Positions 16,569-25,295 are shown, numbered from the stretch's first letter. The stretch is DNA of 64,000 nt from Paenibacillus_I sp035510375 (GCF_035510375.1 NZ_DATKHG010000016.1); one strand, 5' to 3'. Numbers and translations are program-made. Notes: generated from the sequence alone by a model not told the origin.

Positions 16569-17102
16569 TTACGACTTGCGGATGGCCACCTTCGCGGATC
16601 CATCCTGCTGCTCCTCAATCTCATAGGCATAGCCTAGCGATTGCAGCTCCTCAAGGAGAAACACCGGGACCCGGTCGTTGTGAATGATAACCGTGTCGCC
16701 CTTCTTGACCTGCTCGAGCTTCTTCAGCGTGCGAGTCATCGGCGCCGGCGGCTGCAGCCCGCGATTGTCGAGAACGAAGGTGTCGGGCTCGCCCGCCGCA
16801 TCCCCCTCGTGCGCGTCCGGTTGCGAATCGTCCGCCGGCAAGTCCGCTTCGTCCGGCAGCGCGCGGCTTTTGTGCACGAAGGTTGTGATCCAATGATCGT
16901 CTGCTAACCGGCGAACCGCGTTCCGATAGCCTTTCCCTTTCATCAGCATGAGAAGCGGCGTCGGTTTGAATGTGGCGTGCAGGATGAGCGTGTCATCCTT
17001 GCCCAACGTTTTGACCGTATCCATAATAAGCTGGAACGGCTCCAGCTTGTTGCGAAGCTGCGGCCTGACATCCAGTTCGACCGTTTTCGGCTCTGCCCGC
17101 AT
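16569..17102 (-). CDS. Tandem DUF2249-domain protein
   Basis: A 177-residue protein with two TusA-like DUF2249 units. The first (about 7-75) reads ELDVRPQLRNKLEPFQLIMD with DTLILHATFKPTPL; the second (about 105-175) reads VLDNRGLQPPAPMTRTLKKL with GDTVIIHNDRVPVFLLEELQ. An acidic linker separates them. DUF2249 proteins are regularly found beside hemerythrin/RIC, NnrS and nitrite/NO genes in Firmicutes. It is the first gene of its operon, with AAGGAGG before the ATG and a TACAAT -10 and Fnr-type box upstream. A single-domain paralogue lies at 35238. Confidence 0.85.
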   Translation of the reverse strand: MRAEPKTVELDVRPQLRNKLEPFQLIMDTVKTLGKDDTLILHATFKPTPLLMLMKGKGYRNAVRRLADDHWITTFVHKSRALPDEADLPADDSQPDAHEGDAAGEPDTFVLDNRGLQPPAPMTRTLKKLEQVKKGDTVIIHNDRVPVFLLEELQSLGYAYEIEEQQDGSAKVAIRKS

Positions 17103-17141
17103 GGTTAGCCCTCCTTGAGAATGTTTTCACTAGCTGCTCTC

Positions 17142-17184
17142 ATTGTAGGCCGAACCCGGAGCAAAGTTTGTGACGCGCCTCACA
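17142..17184 (-). promoter_or_regulatory. Fnr/Crp-type promoter of the DUF2249-NnrS-V4R operon
   Basis: A perfect TGTGA-N6-TCACA palindrome at 17169-17184 and a TACAAT -10 element at 17142-17147. If transcription starts about 7 nt after the -10 (near 17135), the palindrome is centred at -41.5, the classic activating position for Fnr. The likely binder is the Crp/Fnr protein encoded at 33641. Confidence 0.8.
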
Positions 17185-17222
17185 TTTTTCGCCGATAAAC
17201 CGCTTGCGGGCATGGGCAGCCC

Positions 17223-18071
17223 TTATTTCACCGCGCCTTCCGTCAGCCCCGAAATGAATTGCTTGCTGAACAGAAGGAAAATAACCAAAATCGGCAGCGT
17301 AGCCAGAACGGTGCCGGCCAAAATCATGGAGAAATCCTGATAATAAGCGCCGTTCAAATTTTTCAGCGCGATTTGCACCGTATGAACGCTGCGGTCCTTC
17401 AGGACGACAAGCGGCCATAGAAAGTCGTTCCACGACCCCATGAACGTGATGATTCCCAACGTTGCAAAGCCCGGTCTGATGGCAGGTACGACAATACTCC
17501 AGAACAGGCGAAAAGTCGAGCAGCCGTCGATCCGTCCCGCCTCAAGCAGCTCATTCGGAACGCTGGAGGAAATATACTGTCTCATCCAGAAAATGCCGAA
17601 TGCATTTGCAATACCGGGGATAATTACCGCTTTCAGATCGTCAAGCCACCCCAGTTTGCTGATAATCATATAAGAGGGGATAAGCCCCAACTGGGCCGGC
17701 ACCATCATCGAACCTACCAGAAATGCAAACAGCATGTTTCGTCCCGTAAAATTCAGTTTGGCAAAAGCGAAGCCGGCTAACGAACAGAAAAACAAAACGC
17801 CTGCCGTCAGTGTCGCGGATACGAAAAACGAGTTCATCAATGCCTTGTTGAAGTTTACATTTTCATATACTTTAATCAGGTTTTCAATGAATCTGCCGCC
17901 GGGGATCATGGCCGGAGGAAATTGGTTGATCGCAGCCGTCACGTTCGATCCGATGATGTACATCCAATAGAACGGAAACACGGATAACGCCGTAACGAGA
18001 ATGAGAAACGAATAAAAAGCGATTCGTCCCAAGTTGAATGATGGTGATACTCTGGTCATATTCCTGTCCAT
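17223..18071 (-). CDS. Carbohydrate ABC transporter permease (MalG-type, CUT1)
   Basis: About 282 residues, six transmembrane segments and the EAA loop EAGRIDGCSTFRLFWSIVVP; the C-terminus ISGLTEGAVK is typical. It begins just after the stop of the MalF-type permease. The ATG at 18071 closely follows a GGGGG run; an ATG at 18059 is an alternative. It forms the membrane channel with the partner gene and the binding protein at 19088. No ATPase is encoded nearby, as usual for CUT1 systems that share an MsmX-type ATPase. Confidence 0.9.
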   Translation of the reverse strand: MDRNMTRVSPSFNLGRIAFYSFLILVTALSVFPFYWMYIIGSNVTAAINQFPPAMIPGGRFIENLIKVYENVNFNKALMNSFFVSATLTAGVLFFCSLAGFAFAKLNFTGRNMLFAFLVGSMMVPAQLGLIPSYMIISKLGWLDDLKAVIIPGIANAFGIFWMRQYISSSVPNELLEAGRIDGCSTFRLFWSIVVPAIRPGFATLGIITFMGSWNDFLWPLVVLKDRSVHTVQIALKNLNGAYYQDFSMILAGTVLATLPILVIFLLFSKQFISGLTEGAVK

Positions 18072-18075
18072 CCCC

Positions 18076-18987
18076 CTAGTCTGCAGATTGAAGTTTTTTG
18101 GCAAAGAACATATTGACGAGCGAGAAGGCCACGATGATGAAAAACAGCATCCATGCGATTGCCGATGCATAGCCGAACGCCTGTCGTGCAAACGCTTCTT
18201 CGTAGAGCAGAAGCGTGATCGTCAAACCTTGCCCTTGCGAACCGCCTCCGGCGCCCGAGAACATTAACGGTTCAGCGAAAATTTGCATTCCGCCGATGGT
18301 TGAAAGAATGATCGTAAAGATGATCATCGGCCGCAGCAGCGGAATCGTAATGAAAAAGAACTGCTGCCGTTTCGTAGCGCCGTCGATCGTGGCCGCCTCG
18401 TACAGATCGTTCGGAATGCTCTGGAGACCTGCCAGATAGATAATCGCGTTGTAACCGGTCCACCGCCACATGACCATAGAAGAGATAGCCAGGTGGGTTC
18501 CCAAGACGGAGCTTCGGAAATCAATCGGGTCGATTCCGAACAAGGAAAGCACGTAATTAATCAAGCCGTAATGCTGACCGAACAGCGCCCCGAAAATGAT
18601 GGCTACGGCAACCACCGAGGTAATGTTGGGCAGAAATACGCTGATCCGAAAAAATTCCCTGCCTTTCAGCATGGACTGATTCAGCAGAAAGGCCAGAATC
18701 AAGGCAAAGAACAGCTGCGGCAGCGTGGACAGAAACCAAATGCTGAAGGTATTGTAAAGCGACTTCCAAAAATACGGATCTTCCATAATGAATCTATAAT
18801 TTTGCAATCCGATAAACGTTTTCGCGCCGACGATATTCCACTTGTGCAGCGAAACCCACGCCGTAAAGAACATCGGGAATACGCCGAACACGGCAAAAAG
18901 AATGAAGAACGGCGAAATGTACAAATACGCATTCAGGTGGTCTCTGATTCGCTGATTTAATCTCCGGTTCAGCGGCTTGGCCAGCAT
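18076..18987 (-). CDS. Carbohydrate ABC transporter permease (MalF-type, CUT1)
   Basis: A 303-residue membrane protein with about six transmembrane segments. Its EAA loop is EAATIDGATKRQQFFFITIP, and the N-terminus is a typical cytoplasmic stretch followed by AYLYISPFFILFAVFGV. It is the first permease gene after the binding protein gene, separated from it by about 100 bp that contain a hairpin. It works with the next permease to import the ligand of the binding protein at 19088. Confidence 0.92.
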   Translation of the reverse strand: MLAKPLNRRLNQRIRDHLNAYLYISPFFILFAVFGVFPMFFTAWVSLHKWNIVGAKTFIGLQNYRFIMEDPYFWKSLYNTFSIWFLSTLPQLFFALILAFLLNQSMLKGREFFRISVFLPNITSVVAVAIIFGALFGQHYGLINYVLSLFGIDPIDFRSSVLGTHLAISSMVMWRWTGYNAIIYLAGLQSIPNDLYEAATIDGATKRQQFFFITIPLLRPMIIFTIILSTIGGMQIFAEPLMFSGAGGGSQGQGLTITLLLYEEAFARQAFGYASAIAWMLFFIIVAFSLVNMFFAKKLQSAD

Positions 18988-19046
18988 TGGATTGCCTCCC
19001 GTCGGAATAAAGTTTTCCCGTTTACACGCGTGCCCGTGATGGAAAA

Positions 19047-19074
19047 GGAGGCCGATGCACGAACATCAACCTCC
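19047..19074 (-). terminator. Intercistronic hairpin between binding protein and permease genes
   Basis: GGAGG-CC-GATG pairs with CATC-AA-CCTCC around a 6-nt loop (two U-G pairs on the minus-strand RNA), followed on the minus strand by TTTTCC. It probably acts as a leaky terminator or 3' stabiliser, giving more binding-protein mRNA than permease mRNA. Confidence 0.55.
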
Positions 19075-19087
19075 TGCGCCATGCCTC

Positions 19088-20416
19088 TTATTTGCGCGAC
19101 AATTGTCTTTCGATATCCTGGACGGCGGTATTCCAGGCGTCGTCCGGCTTTGCCTGCTTGTCTTCCACGCTCGTAATCGCTTTATTCAGTGTATCCTCCA
19201 CCGTTTGGGAATCCGGACCTTCATAGACCGGTTTCACCAGCTTCGCCGCCTCCGAGTAAATTTGTCCGACCGGAGCATTCGAGAAATATTCATCCTTGAA
19301 GTTTTGGATATCCTCCGTCTCAAACAAGGCAGGAGTAGACGGGAAGTTGCCGTTTTTCTGGAATGTAACAAGCTGTTGCTCCGGCGAAAGCAGCCATTTG
19401 ATCAGATTGTATGCTTCCTGCGGATATTTGGACTGCTTCGGAATGGTCAGGAACGAGCCGCCCCAGTTGCCCGAACCCTCCGGCATCAATGCGATATTCC
19501 ATTTGCCCTTTGCATCCGGAGCGTTGGTTTTCATGAAGCCCATCATCCATGCCGGCGCCAGCTGAACCGCGAAATCGCCCTTTGTCATTCCTGTTCCCCA
19601 TTCGGTAGACCATGTGTCGACGTTGGCGGTAATATTCGCTTCAATGGCTTTGTTGGCGTAGTCCCAGGCTTTCTTCACTTGCGGATTGTCCTTCAGAATC
19701 ATGGTGCCGTCCGGTTTGAAGTATTTCTCGTCACCTTGGCCGACCATTACGGTAAGAAGGCTGGCCGCATTGTCGATCATGCCGACATTCGCTTTAGCGC
19801 GAACTTGTTTGCCGGCTTCGATAAAAGCATCCCACGTGTTGATTTGTGCGGTTACCTCCGCCGGATCCGTGGGCAGGCCGGCTTTCTCAAACACGTCGGT
19901 ACGGTACGCCATTGCCATCGGCCCGATATCCGTCGGTATGCCAAGCAGGTTAGCCCCGTCGCCTGTCATGGCCTGCTTCCATTTCCAATCCATATAATCG
20001 CTTTCGAGATCTTCAGCATTCAATTCAAGCAAGTTGTAGAACTGCTCCGGATTGCTCTTGAACCTCTCGATGACTTTCACTTCCACCGCCGAAATGTCGG
20101 GCGCTCCGCTTCCTGCGGCCAGAGCGGTTTGCAGGTTGTTATGAACGTCGGCGAACGGAGAAAGCTGGATATCCAGTTCAATATTATTCTCGGCCGCGTA
20201 TTGTTTCATCTGTTCTTCTATGCCCATGCCCGGCCATAGCCAAACCGTCAGCTTCACTTTTTTGTCCGCATTCCCTGAGGGGGCGGCTCCGGAAGCTTCC
20301 TCATTCGCCGGATTGCCCTCCCCCTTGCTCCCCGCGTTATTCGAGCCGGATGAACAAGCCGCAAGCGAGAAGACAAGCATCAGACATGCAACCATAACAG
20401 AAAGCCGTTTTACCAC
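19088..20416 (-). CDS. Extracellular sugar-binding lipoprotein of the ABC transporter
   Basis: A 442-residue family 1 solute-binding protein. The N-terminus is a lipoprotein signal peptide with lipobox SLAACSS, giving Cys21 as the lipidated residue. The mature part opens with VKLTVWLWPGMGIEEQM and contains WLLSPEQQLVTFQKNGNFP in the C-terminal lobe. It captures the sugar outside the membrane for the two permeases downstream. A cre-like site lies upstream. It is clearly related to the second binding protein at 21372 (both share WLWPG, a PTDIGP segment and KNGNFPSTP-type motifs), which suggests duplication and separation of transport and sensing roles. Confidence 0.92.
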   Translation of the reverse strand: MVKRLSVMVACLMLVFSLAACSSGSNNAGSKGEGNPANEEASGAAPSGNADKKVKLTVWLWPGMGIEEQMKQYAAENNIELDIQLSPFADVHNNLQTALAAGSGAPDISAVEVKVIERFKSNPEQFYNLLELNAEDLESDYMDWKWKQAMTGDGANLLGIPTDIGPMAMAYRTDVFEKAGLPTDPAEVTAQINTWDAFIEAGKQVRAKANVGMIDNAASLLTVMVGQGDEKYFKPDGTMILKDNPQVKKAWDYANKAIEANITANVDTWSTEWGTGMTKGDFAVQLAPAWMMGFMKTNAPDAKGKWNIALMPEGSGNWGGSFLTIPKQSKYPQEAYNLIKWLLSPEQQLVTFQKNGNFPSTPALFETEDIQNFKDEYFSNAPVGQIYSEAAKLVKPVYEGPDSQTVEDTLNKAITSVEDKQAKPDDAWNTAVQDIERQLSRK

Positions 20417-20471
20417 CCTGATTCCCCCTTTAAAATAGGTGCGCGTGGATTAGCGCCTATCTGAATCATAA

Positions 20472-20485
20472 TGAAAACGCATTCA
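20472..20485 (+). promoter_or_regulatory. cre-like CcpA site upstream of the sugar-binding protein gene
   Basis: TGAAAACGCATTCA matches the cre consensus TGWAANCGNTNWCA except at one position, on either strand. On the minus strand its TTTTCA end can be read as a weak -35 with a GCTAAT -10-like hexamer 17 nt later, so binding of CcpA would block the promoter. The promoter part is tentative. Confidence 0.5.
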
Positions 20486-20536
20486 TCATTCCATGTGGCT
20501 GGACTTAGATTTTTTGGACGCCATTCAGGTTATACC

Positions 20537-20585
20537 AAAAAATATCCCTCGTACATGAACCGCCAAACCGGCTCATATACGAGGG
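20537..20585 (-). terminator. Terminator after the response-regulator gene
   Basis: CCCTCGTA and TACGAGGG close an extended hairpin with internal ATGA/TCAT and CCG/CGG pairs; on the minus strand it is followed by ATATTTTTT. It separates the regulatory genes (kinase, second binding protein, regulator) from the transporter genes. Confidence 0.75.
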
Positions 20586-20597
20586 ACGTCCCGAACG

Positions 20598-21353
20598 CTA
20601 CGTCAAGTGGGCATCGCGATATTCGAACGGGGTCATACCGACCGTGCTTTTAAATAAACGGCTGAAATAGGCCTGATCGACATAACCGACTTGTTCGCAG
20701 ATTTGATAGATTTTGAGATTCGTGGTCGTCAGCAGCTGCTTCGATTTTTCCAGACGAAACCGGGTCACGTGGTGTGTAAAGGTATGCCCCGTTTTGGCTT
20801 TCAACAAGCCGCTCAAATAATTCGGATTCACTTCCAATTGTTCGGCAAGCGAAGCGAGCGTAATGTCCTCCGTGTAATGGGCTTCAATATAATCGAACGT
20901 CTGCCTCACCAGGCGTGGCACCGTCACCCGTTTCTCCAACAATCTTTGGTTATGGATCGGGTACAGTTTTTCATTTCGTCTGCGCTCGGCAAGCAGTTCC
21001 TCCACCGTATCGACGCGCTCCAATATGCTTTCCTTCGAGGCCGGCTTCAGTAAATAATCGAAAACCGAGACGCGAATCGCTTGCTGGGCATATTCAAAAT
21101 CCGCATGGCCGGTAAGCAAAATCATGAACGTATCGGGATGATGGCGCTTCATATATCGGGACAGTTTGAGACCGTCCATATCGGGCATGCGAATATCCGA
21201 TATCACAAGATCTACCGGCTTCCGCGCAAGCCGTTCAACCGCTTCCCGGCCATCCTCCGCTTCCTCCACATCGTACTTCTCATCATGGAGCCGGATAACG
21301 CGCGACATGGAGCTCCGCACATGCGGTTCGTCGTCAACAATCAGGATTTTCAT
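20598..21353 (-). CDS. AraC-type response regulator (YesN-like)
   Basis: A 251-residue response regulator. The receiver domain (1-120) has the acidic pocket VDDE, phospho-acceptor Asp53 in VISDIRMPD, and the Lys of LLKPAS. The C-terminal AraC helix-turn-helix pair (about 150-250) ends QICEQVGYVDQAYFSRLFKS followed by the GMTPFEYR signature. GGGAGGA precedes the ATG at 21353, just after the stop of the second binding protein gene. With the sensor kinase at 22669 it forms a YesM/YesN-type pair that presumably controls the adjacent sugar transporter. Confidence 0.92.
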   Translation of the reverse strand: MKILIVDDEPHVRSSMSRVIRLHDEKYDVEEAEDGREAVERLARKPVDLVISDIRMPDMDGLKLSRYMKRHHPDTFMILLTGHADFEYAQQAIRVSVFDYLLKPASKESILERVDTVEELLAERRRNEKLYPIHNQRLLEKRVTVPRLVRQTFDYIEAHYTEDITLASLAEQLEVNPNYLSGLLKAKTGHTFTHHVTRFRLEKSKQLLTTTNLKIYQICEQVGYVDQAYFSRLFKSTVGMTPFEYRDAHLT

Positions 21354-21371
21354 ATCCCGTCCTCCCATCCG

Positions 21372-22667
21372 TCAATATTGCTCCAATTCACGTTCGGTTC
21401 GATCGATCGCATATTGCCAAGCTTCTTCCGGAGTAAGCAAGTGGCGCTCCATTTGCCAGATCGCGTCGTTGAAAATTTTCGTGGCGATATAAGCGTATGG
21501 TCCCTCATAAAGCGGTTTCACCTTTTTCGCGGCCTGCGAATAAAGGATGCCGACCGGTGCTCCGCTGAAATAGTCATCTTTCTTCTCTTTTATTTTGTCA
21601 TCATCGAAGAGCGAGGGCGTGGAAGGAAAGTTGCCGTTTTGCACAAAAACATCCAATTGCCGGGACGGAGCGGTCAACCATTGAATCAATTGATAAGCTT
21701 CCTCAGGATGAGCGCCTTCCCGAGGCATGGTCAAGAAGGAACCGCCCCAGTTGCCGCCAGTTCCCGGGAGCTGCGCGATATCCCATTTGCCGGCGGCATC
21801 CGGCGCATTCTGTTTGATGAGGCCCATCATCCAGGCCGGGGCCAATACGACGGCGAATTCGCCTTTATTAACACCGGCCTCCCACTCCGGCATCCAGGAA
21901 GGGATCTTGGCCGTCAAATCGCCGGCGGCCGCATCGGCGGCGTATTTCCATGCCTGGAGCACCATCGGATTGCGCTCGGCTATGAAGCTGTCGGTATATT
22001 TGTCGAAATAAAGCGTTTCGGCCTGGCTTGCGACGCTTCGGTACACATTGCCCAAATTATCGAACATTGCTTTGCCCGTTCTTTGCTTCACCCGTTTTCC
22101 CGCTGCGATCAGGTCATCCCACGTCCGAATGAGGCGGGCAACCGCTTCGCGATCGGTCGGCAATCCCGCTTCGGCGAAAATGTCCTTGCGATAGATCATC
22201 GCGAGCGGTCCGATATCCGTAGGCAAACCGAACAGAAACGAGCCGTCGACACTCTGGGCCTGCTGCCATTTCCAATCCAGATAGACGTTCTGCAGGCCGG
22301 CTGCTCCGTAATCGAACAAGTTGTAAAACCGGGAAGGAACCGTTTTGAAGCGGTCGATATAATTCGTCTCGATCAGACTGATATCCGGCGCGCCGTAACC
22401 GGCCGCGAATGCCGTGCGAAGATTGTCATGCACATCTTCGAATTCGCCGGTTTGAACGGTGATCTTCAAATCGGGGTTTTCCTGCTGATAGATCGAAATC
22501 AACCGTTCCAGACCGGTTCCGGGCCATAGCCACACGGTCAGCTCGGTTTGCCCGGTTTCCGACACGCCGCGGATCTTCGAAGCATCAGGCACCTTGTACG
22601 TTGTGCAACCGGCAAGTATTAGACCGAGCAGAACCAGTGCCGCGCATATTTTTGGAAATTGCGCCAT
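21372..22667 (-). CDS. Second sugar-binding lipoprotein, encoded between kinase and regulator
   Basis: A 431-residue solute-binding protein with a lipoprotein signal peptide (lipobox LILAGC, Cys21). Its sequence parallels the transporter's binding protein throughout (TELTVWLWPGTGLERL, GLPTDIGPLAMIYRKDIF, NGNFPSTPSLF). GGAGG lies 5 nt before the ATG, which follows the kinase stop by one base; the response regulator gene follows directly. The tight linkage kinase-binding protein-regulator suggests that this lipoprotein presents ligand to the kinase's extracellular domain, rather than feeding a permease. That role is inferred from gene order. Confidence 0.88.
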   Translation of the reverse strand: MAQFPKICAALVLLGLILAGCTTYKVPDASKIRGVSETGQTELTVWLWPGTGLERLISIYQQENPDLKITVQTGEFEDVHDNLRTAFAAGYGAPDISLIETNYIDRFKTVPSRFYNLFDYGAAGLQNVYLDWKWQQAQSVDGSFLFGLPTDIGPLAMIYRKDIFAEAGLPTDREAVARLIRTWDDLIAAGKRVKQRTGKAMFDNLGNVYRSVASQAETLYFDKYTDSFIAERNPMVLQAWKYAADAAAGDLTAKIPSWMPEWEAGVNKGEFAVVLAPAWMMGLIKQNAPDAAGKWDIAQLPGTGGNWGGSFLTMPREGAHPEEAYQLIQWLTAPSRQLDVFVQNGNFPSTPSLFDDDKIKEKKDDYFSGAPVGILYSQAAKKVKPLYEGPYAYIATKIFNDAIWQMERHLLTPEEAWQYAIDRTERELEQY

Positions 22668-22668
22668 A

Positions 22669-24438
22669 TTAGCCTCCTCCCACCGGGAGCGTAACTTCTG
22701 CACGCAGTCCCCCGAGCGAACTGTTCGCCAAACGAATGCCGTATTCTTTGCCGTATATCAACCCGATCCGATGATGCAAATTGGCAAGACCCAGCCCGGT
22801 GTGCATGAGGTCGACAAGATCGTTGCCCTTGCCGAAGCGCAATGCCTCTTTCATTTCCTTTTCCGACATGCCGGTGCCGTTATCCTCTACAATAAACCGG
22901 ATTTTATCGCTATCAACCATTGAGGCGGCAATCCGGACCAGCCAAGGGCGTCCTTTGACGGTCTCCAGACCGTGGGTGACAGCGTTTTCAACGAGCGGCT
23001 GCAGCAGCAGCTTCATGATCCGGCAATCCAGGACCCGCTTGTCGACATCCAACTCCAACTGAAGCTTGTCCCCGTATCGGGCGTTTTGCAGCAGCATATA
23101 CCTCTTCAACTGCTCAAGATCTTCATGCACCGTGACCATCTCGGAGCCGGGTTGAATGCTGTAGCGCAACAAATCGCTCAAAGTCAGCACCATCTGCGCG
23201 ACTTTGTCCTTTCCTTCGTTGATCAGCTCCCAGTAGATCGTATTTAACGAATTGTACAGAAAATGGGGCCGAAACTGCGCTTTCAAGGCGACGATCTGGG
23301 CCTGCTTCTCGGTGATTTGCTTATCCGACAAGTCTTTGACCGTCCGATCCAGATTCCTGACCATGTTGTTAAAGCTTTCATACAAAACGGCGACCTCACG
23401 GTTAACGAACGGCCCCTTGGACGGCTGGACCATGCCCTTGTTGACTCGTCCTAAACGCATGGCCAAGTACTGGATCGGTTTCGAAACCGACCAGGAGTAG
23501 AATGCCGTGATTAGAATAGCGGCTGTCAGCCCAACGACACCGATAATAAATACCGCTCTTTGAATTTTCAGGACGTCCCGAATCGCAACCGGCACTTCAA
23601 TATAGGAGGCGATCGTCAAGCCGCTGTATTCCGAAGAGGTATAGGAAATGTACGTTTGGGTGCCGTTCATGCGCGTAGAGATGACATCCGTCTTGCTCTT
23701 GCCCACTTTTTGCCGAAGGCTGACGTCGAGCTCGGTTCCGATCTCCTCGCGGTTGGTGGAATAAACAATGATGCCGAGCTCGTCGATCAGTTGGACTTTG
23801 CGGGTGTCGTCGATATTGTTTTCTTGCAAAAGCCTTCCGAGCGCTTCCACCGGAAAGACGATAAACAGATGTCCGATTTTTTGAAACGACGTCCAGCTGT
23901 TCAACTCCCGAACGCCTACTACCGCCGGAATTTTCCCATTCCGCCATGCCGGACCGGAAAGCCAAAGAACGCGTCCCCGGTTATTTTGCAATGCAGGATA
24001 CCAGGAGGCGCTTGTCATGTCGCTCCTCGTACGCCAATAAGTAGTAAGCGAGTTCCTGCTGTGATACATGGTTCCTTCCGCATCCATGATGGAAATGCCG
24101 AGTTCCGTTCCGCTATAGCGGCTTTGCTCTTTCATGAACCTTTCGATTTCAGTGGGCGTTGTTTTGTTCGGTCTGCCGCGGTCAATGTTCGTTAGATAGG
24201 TCTGGATAAGAGGGTTAAATGCGATCATCTGGGATGTCTGATCGAAGTCTCTGAGCATCACATCCATTTTGCCTCGCATTTGAATAATCGATTCCAGCAG
24301 CAGCAAGGTCGTCTTCTCTAAAATGATTTGGGAGGAATAGCGATAGGTGAAAAAACCGGTAATCGACATGACCGCAATGAAAATGAGCGAAAAACCGGCA
24401 ATCAGCTGGACGATCAAAGGTATTTTTTTGGTCATCAT
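22669..24438 (-). CDS. Sensor histidine kinase (YesM-like)
   Basis: About 589 residues. A transmembrane helix near the N-terminus (IVQLIAGFSLIFIAVMSITG), a large extracytoplasmic sensor region (about 35-270), a second transmembrane helix, a HAMP-like segment, the His-kinase dimerisation motif FRPHFLYNSLNTIYWEL with phospho-His about 392, and the ATPase domain with VEDNGTGMSEKE and GLGLANLHHRI. AAAGGA precedes paired ATGs at 24438/24435. It heads the operon kinase, lipoprotein, regulator. The long upstream in-frame extension is judged noncoding. The stimulus is probably a sugar bound by the companion lipoprotein. Confidence 0.92.
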   Translation of the reverse strand: MMTKKIPLIVQLIAGFSLIFIAVMSITGFFTYRYSSQIILEKTTLLLLESIIQMRGKMDVMLRDFDQTSQMIAFNPLIQTYLTNIDRGRPNKTTPTEIERFMKEQSRYSGTELGISIMDAEGTMYHSRNSLTTYWRTRSDMTSASWYPALQNNRGRVLWLSGPAWRNGKIPAVVGVRELNSWTSFQKIGHLFIVFPVEALGRLLQENNIDDTRKVQLIDELGIIVYSTNREEIGTELDVSLRQKVGKSKTDVISTRMNGTQTYISYTSSEYSGLTIASYIEVPVAIRDVLKIQRAVFIIGVVGLTAAILITAFYSWSVSKPIQYLAMRLGRVNKGMVQPSKGPFVNREVAVLYESFNNMVRNLDRTVKDLSDKQITEKQAQIVALKAQFRPHFLYNSLNTIYWELINEGKDKVAQMVLTLSDLLRYSIQPGSEMVTVHEDLEQLKRYMLLQNARYGDKLQLELDVDKRVLDCRIMKLLLQPLVENAVTHGLETVKGRPWLVRIAASMVDSDKIRFIVEDNGTGMSEKEMKEALRFGKGNDLVDLMHTGLGLANLHHRIGLIYGKEYGIRLANSSLGGLRAEVTLPVGGG

Positions 24439-24490
24439 CTCTGTCCTTTTCAATAACATAACCGCAGTATAGTACGACCAGGTGTCGATT

Positions 24491-24504
24491 TGAATGCGCT
24501 TTCT
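24491..24504 (+). promoter_or_regulatory. cre-like site upstream of the kinase operon
   Basis: TGAATGCGCTTTCT matches the cre consensus at all but two fixed positions. It shares the GAATGCG core (reverse complement CGCATTC) with the site ahead of the transporter's binding protein gene, so either CcpA or the YesN-like regulator could bind both. Confidence 0.4.
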
Positions 24505-24636
24505 TTTTAGTATAATAGGTATTGGGCGTTTTGCATATAAAATATCCGCACAATGCCGGGATACAAAAAGAAACCACATGCTGTACCCGCATGCGGCCAT
24601 AGCCTCGTTTATGCACCGAAAGCAATCAGCAACTCA

Positions 24637-24675
24637 AAAAAAAGAGAAACCGCGACAGACCGCCGCGGTTTCTCT
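24637..24675 (-). terminator. Terminator of the nitrate operon
   Basis: GAGAAACCGCG and CGCGGTTTCTC form an 11-bp perfect stem around a 9-nt loop, followed on the minus strand by a run of eight T's. It closes the eight-gene operon that starts at 31339. Confidence 0.9.
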
Positions 24676-24681
24676 GCTCAG

Positions 24682-24972
24682 TCAAATCAAAGTGATCTTG
24701 TAAACCAGTTGCGCATCAGCATCAGTCGATTCAAATACTTTACCGTGGAGCATCACCCCGCCCGCTTCCCGTACCGGAACCGACAAAAACTGCTGTTCGT
24801 TCATGTAAAACAGCAAGCTCTCCCGATCCTCCGAATAGGCGATCCGGTGCAGCATAACCACCTTCGGCGGGGCAACGGGATCCTCTCCCGCCCGGTCCTC
24901 AATGCGCAGCTCGGCAAACCGTCCGCGCCAATGCGACAACTCCGCCGGCCAATCCATCGCGGCACGGCTCAT
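24682..24972 (-). CDS. Hypothetical protein, 96 aa, nitrate operon
   Basis: A soluble 96-residue protein beginning MSRAAMDWPAELSHWRGRFA; its middle reads LLFYMNEQQFLSVPVREAGG. No signal, membrane segment or known motif. Its ATG overlaps the stop of the preceding hypothetical gene as ATGA, and a strong terminator follows 7 bp after its stop, so it is the last gene of the nitrate operon. Co-translation with the preceding gene suggests that the two products interact. Function unknown. Confidence 0.8.
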   Translation of the reverse strand: MSRAAMDWPAELSHWRGRFAELRIEDRAGEDPVAPPKVVMLHRIAYSEDRESLLFYMNEQQFLSVPVREAGGVMLHGKVFESTDADAQLVYKITLI

Positions 24973-25295
24973 TGTCGTTTCACCCTGCAGCAGCCCGCGT
25001 CTTCCTTCGGAATGACCTCGAGCCGGTACCCGTTCAGCCATTGCCAGCAGTCCGACAAGGCACGGGCTTCAAAAGCGTCCATCCATTCCTCTTCCGTCCC
25101 GATCGCGCTCAACCCATTGATTTCGGCGACAGCGATGTCAAGCTCCCCCTGACGTTTGCGGTCGACGGCCCATTTGGCCTCTCCGTCGAACAGCCTGCGC
25201 AGCTCCCGCTCGATTTCCGCATGGAAAAAGCCGGTATCGTCAGCCTGCCTGATAAAGCAAAGATCAAATTGGTATTCGCTAGGCACCGATTTCAC
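24969..25295 (-). CDS. Hypothetical protein, 108 aa, nitrate operon
   Basis: A 108-residue soluble protein starting from a GTG (MKSVPSEYQFDLCFIRQADD), with GAGGGAA just upstream inside the end of the NarK-PAS gene; a second GTG 12 nt further in is an alternative. Trp- and acidic-rich segments (EEEWMDAFEARALSDCWQWL) are visible but no known domain. It overlaps both neighbours, so the NarK-PAS, this gene and the next are translationally coupled. Function unknown; a role with the nitrate transporter or reductase is inferred from the coupling. Confidence 0.78.
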   Translation of the reverse strand: MKSVPSEYQFDLCFIRQADDTGFFHAEIERELRRLFDGEAKWAVDRKRQGELDIAVAEINGLSAIGTEEEWMDAFEARALSDCWQWLNGYRLEVIPKEDAGCCRVKRQ

